A DNA stretch of 64,000 nucleotides from positions 1 to 64,000 of the forward strand of contig NZ_JANFAK020000019.1 in NCBI RefSeq assembly GCF_024721315.2, read 5' to 3'. The stretch comes from Streptomyces sp. Isolate_45. GTDB taxonomy: Bacteria; Actinomycetota; Actinomycetes; Streptomycetales; Streptomycetaceae. This document shows positions 63,543 through 64,000 of the stretch, piece by piece. How positions within the stretch are numbered: the stretch's first letter is position 1; each line of letters opens with the position of its first letter. Position numbers and translations under genes: made by a program. The notes below the pieces were generated by a model. That model worked only from the letters and a program-made list of their open reading frames with translations, was not told the DNA's origin and searched no databases.

Positions 63543-64000
63543 ATGTCCAACCACGCCGAATGCCATCGCGATCTCGACAGCTACATCTCCGCCCGGGTCC
63601 CGGTCATCTGCATCCGCACCATCGAGCAGCAGCGGGCGCTGCGCCTGGTACGCACGGCCGCCACCCACGCCCGGCGCGGCGCCATGCCGTTCTGGATCTA
63701 CACCAGGGCCACCGGGCTGCGTGACCTGCGGACCAACGCGCCCCTGATGGACGACCGTTCCCTCACCGGCGCCATGGAGTTCGCCGCGTCCCAGTTCACC
63801 TCCCGCCCCAACGCCACCCTGGTCCTCGTGGAACCGGACGACCTGGACGCCGACACCCCGCTGACCCGGCACGTCGCCGAACTCGCGCGGCTGGCAGACA
63901 CCAACATGGGCAGCGTCATCCTGATCACCGACAGTCCGGTGTGGAGCGGTCTCCAACGCCTCGGGATGGGACTCCAGCTGGACCCGCCCGACGCCGACGA
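63543..64000 (+). CDS. AAA ATPase of the Ycf46/FtsH-like group, N-terminal part (3' end outside window)
   Basis: The first 152 residues are visible (MSNHAECHRDLDSYISARVP). The sequence LDSYISARVPVICIRTIEQQ followed by RALRLVRTAATHARRGAMPF is the Ycf46-type N-terminal domain (lidarypliyvvtpEE.R), which precedes an AAA+ module in that family. TLVLVEPDDLD and SVILITDSP are later strands of the same domain. The Walker motifs would lie beyond the edge. It is the last gene of the 60.5-64 kb run seen here and probably powers the locus. Confidence 0.65.
   Translation, partial: MSNHAECHRDLDSYISARVPVICIRTIEQQRALRLVRTAATHARRGAMPFWIYTRATGLRDLRTNAPLMDDRSLTGAMEFAASQFTSRPNATLVLVEPDDLDADTPLTRHVAELARLADTNMGSVILITDSPVWSGLQRLGMGLQLDPPDAD

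Overview
The window is about 72% G+C by eye, has very strong third-position GC bias, uses many GTG starts and has many 4-bp ATGA/GTGA stop-start overlaps. Several families are typical of actinomycetes (SCO6745-like protein, DUF6126-like protein, a DasR-type element upstream of a chitinase, Streptomyces-type cholesterol oxidase). It reads as a chromosomal segment of a Streptomyces or close relative. No phage, plasmid or integrase genes were seen; the only transposon trace is a degraded IS481-type fragment near 21.5 kb.

Left part (0-29.7 kb) is a carbon-scavenging region. It starts with an ECF sigma factor carrying a zinc-finger/membrane extension (cut by the left edge). An IclR regulator is divergent from a KDPG aldolase and 2-keto-3-deoxygluconate kinase. 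A secreted GH18 chitinase with a DasR-like site, a dehydrogenase/CMD pair and a Tat-exported cholesterol oxidase follow. A tRNA-Trp and a bacterial Thg1-like protein lie near 10.2-11.3 kb. A four-gene operon (oxidoreductase, DUF993-type barrel, sugar isomerase, Tat-exported PL8 lyase) is divergent from a LacI regulator plus a second isomerase, with two LacI-type operators between them. Next is a GH35-galT-galK operon divergent from a DeoR-HTH/LacI-sensor hybrid, with a 24-bp perfect palindrome between them. An aldo/keto reductase and a D-2-hydroxyacid dehydrogenase close this part.

Middle part (29.8-47.4 kb) holds an ABC-2 permease with an unusual alpha/beta-hydrolase::ABC-ATPase fusion, an ATP-dependent DNA ligase, an XRE-cupin regulator with twin TTGCC-N5-GGCAA operators and a small membrane partner, and a DHA2 drug exporter. 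A large secreted subtilisin, a serine hydrolase-like protein lacking its catalytic motif, a tyrosine phosphatase, a WXG-like small protein beside an unrecognised protein, and a gluconate module (gntP-gntK, divergent GntR regulator) complete it.

Right part (47.5-64 kb) looks like a biological-conflict island. It contains a STAND ATPase without an effector domain, a helical-repeat protein, and a MerR regulator fused to DNA polymerase III beta-clamp domains. A closely spaced run follows: macro-domain protein, Xre/MbcA/ParS-like antitoxin, RES NAD-phosphorylase toxin, and a 1327-residue TPR-CHAT protease. A caspase-like protease gene runs convergent to it. Then come four uncharacterised proteins, one with a coiled coil and two membrane helices, and the start of a Ycf46-like AAA ATPase. 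Two caspase-clan proteases, NAD/ADP-ribose proteins and an ATPase in about 12 kb make this the best candidate for an undescribed system; it runs off the right edge.
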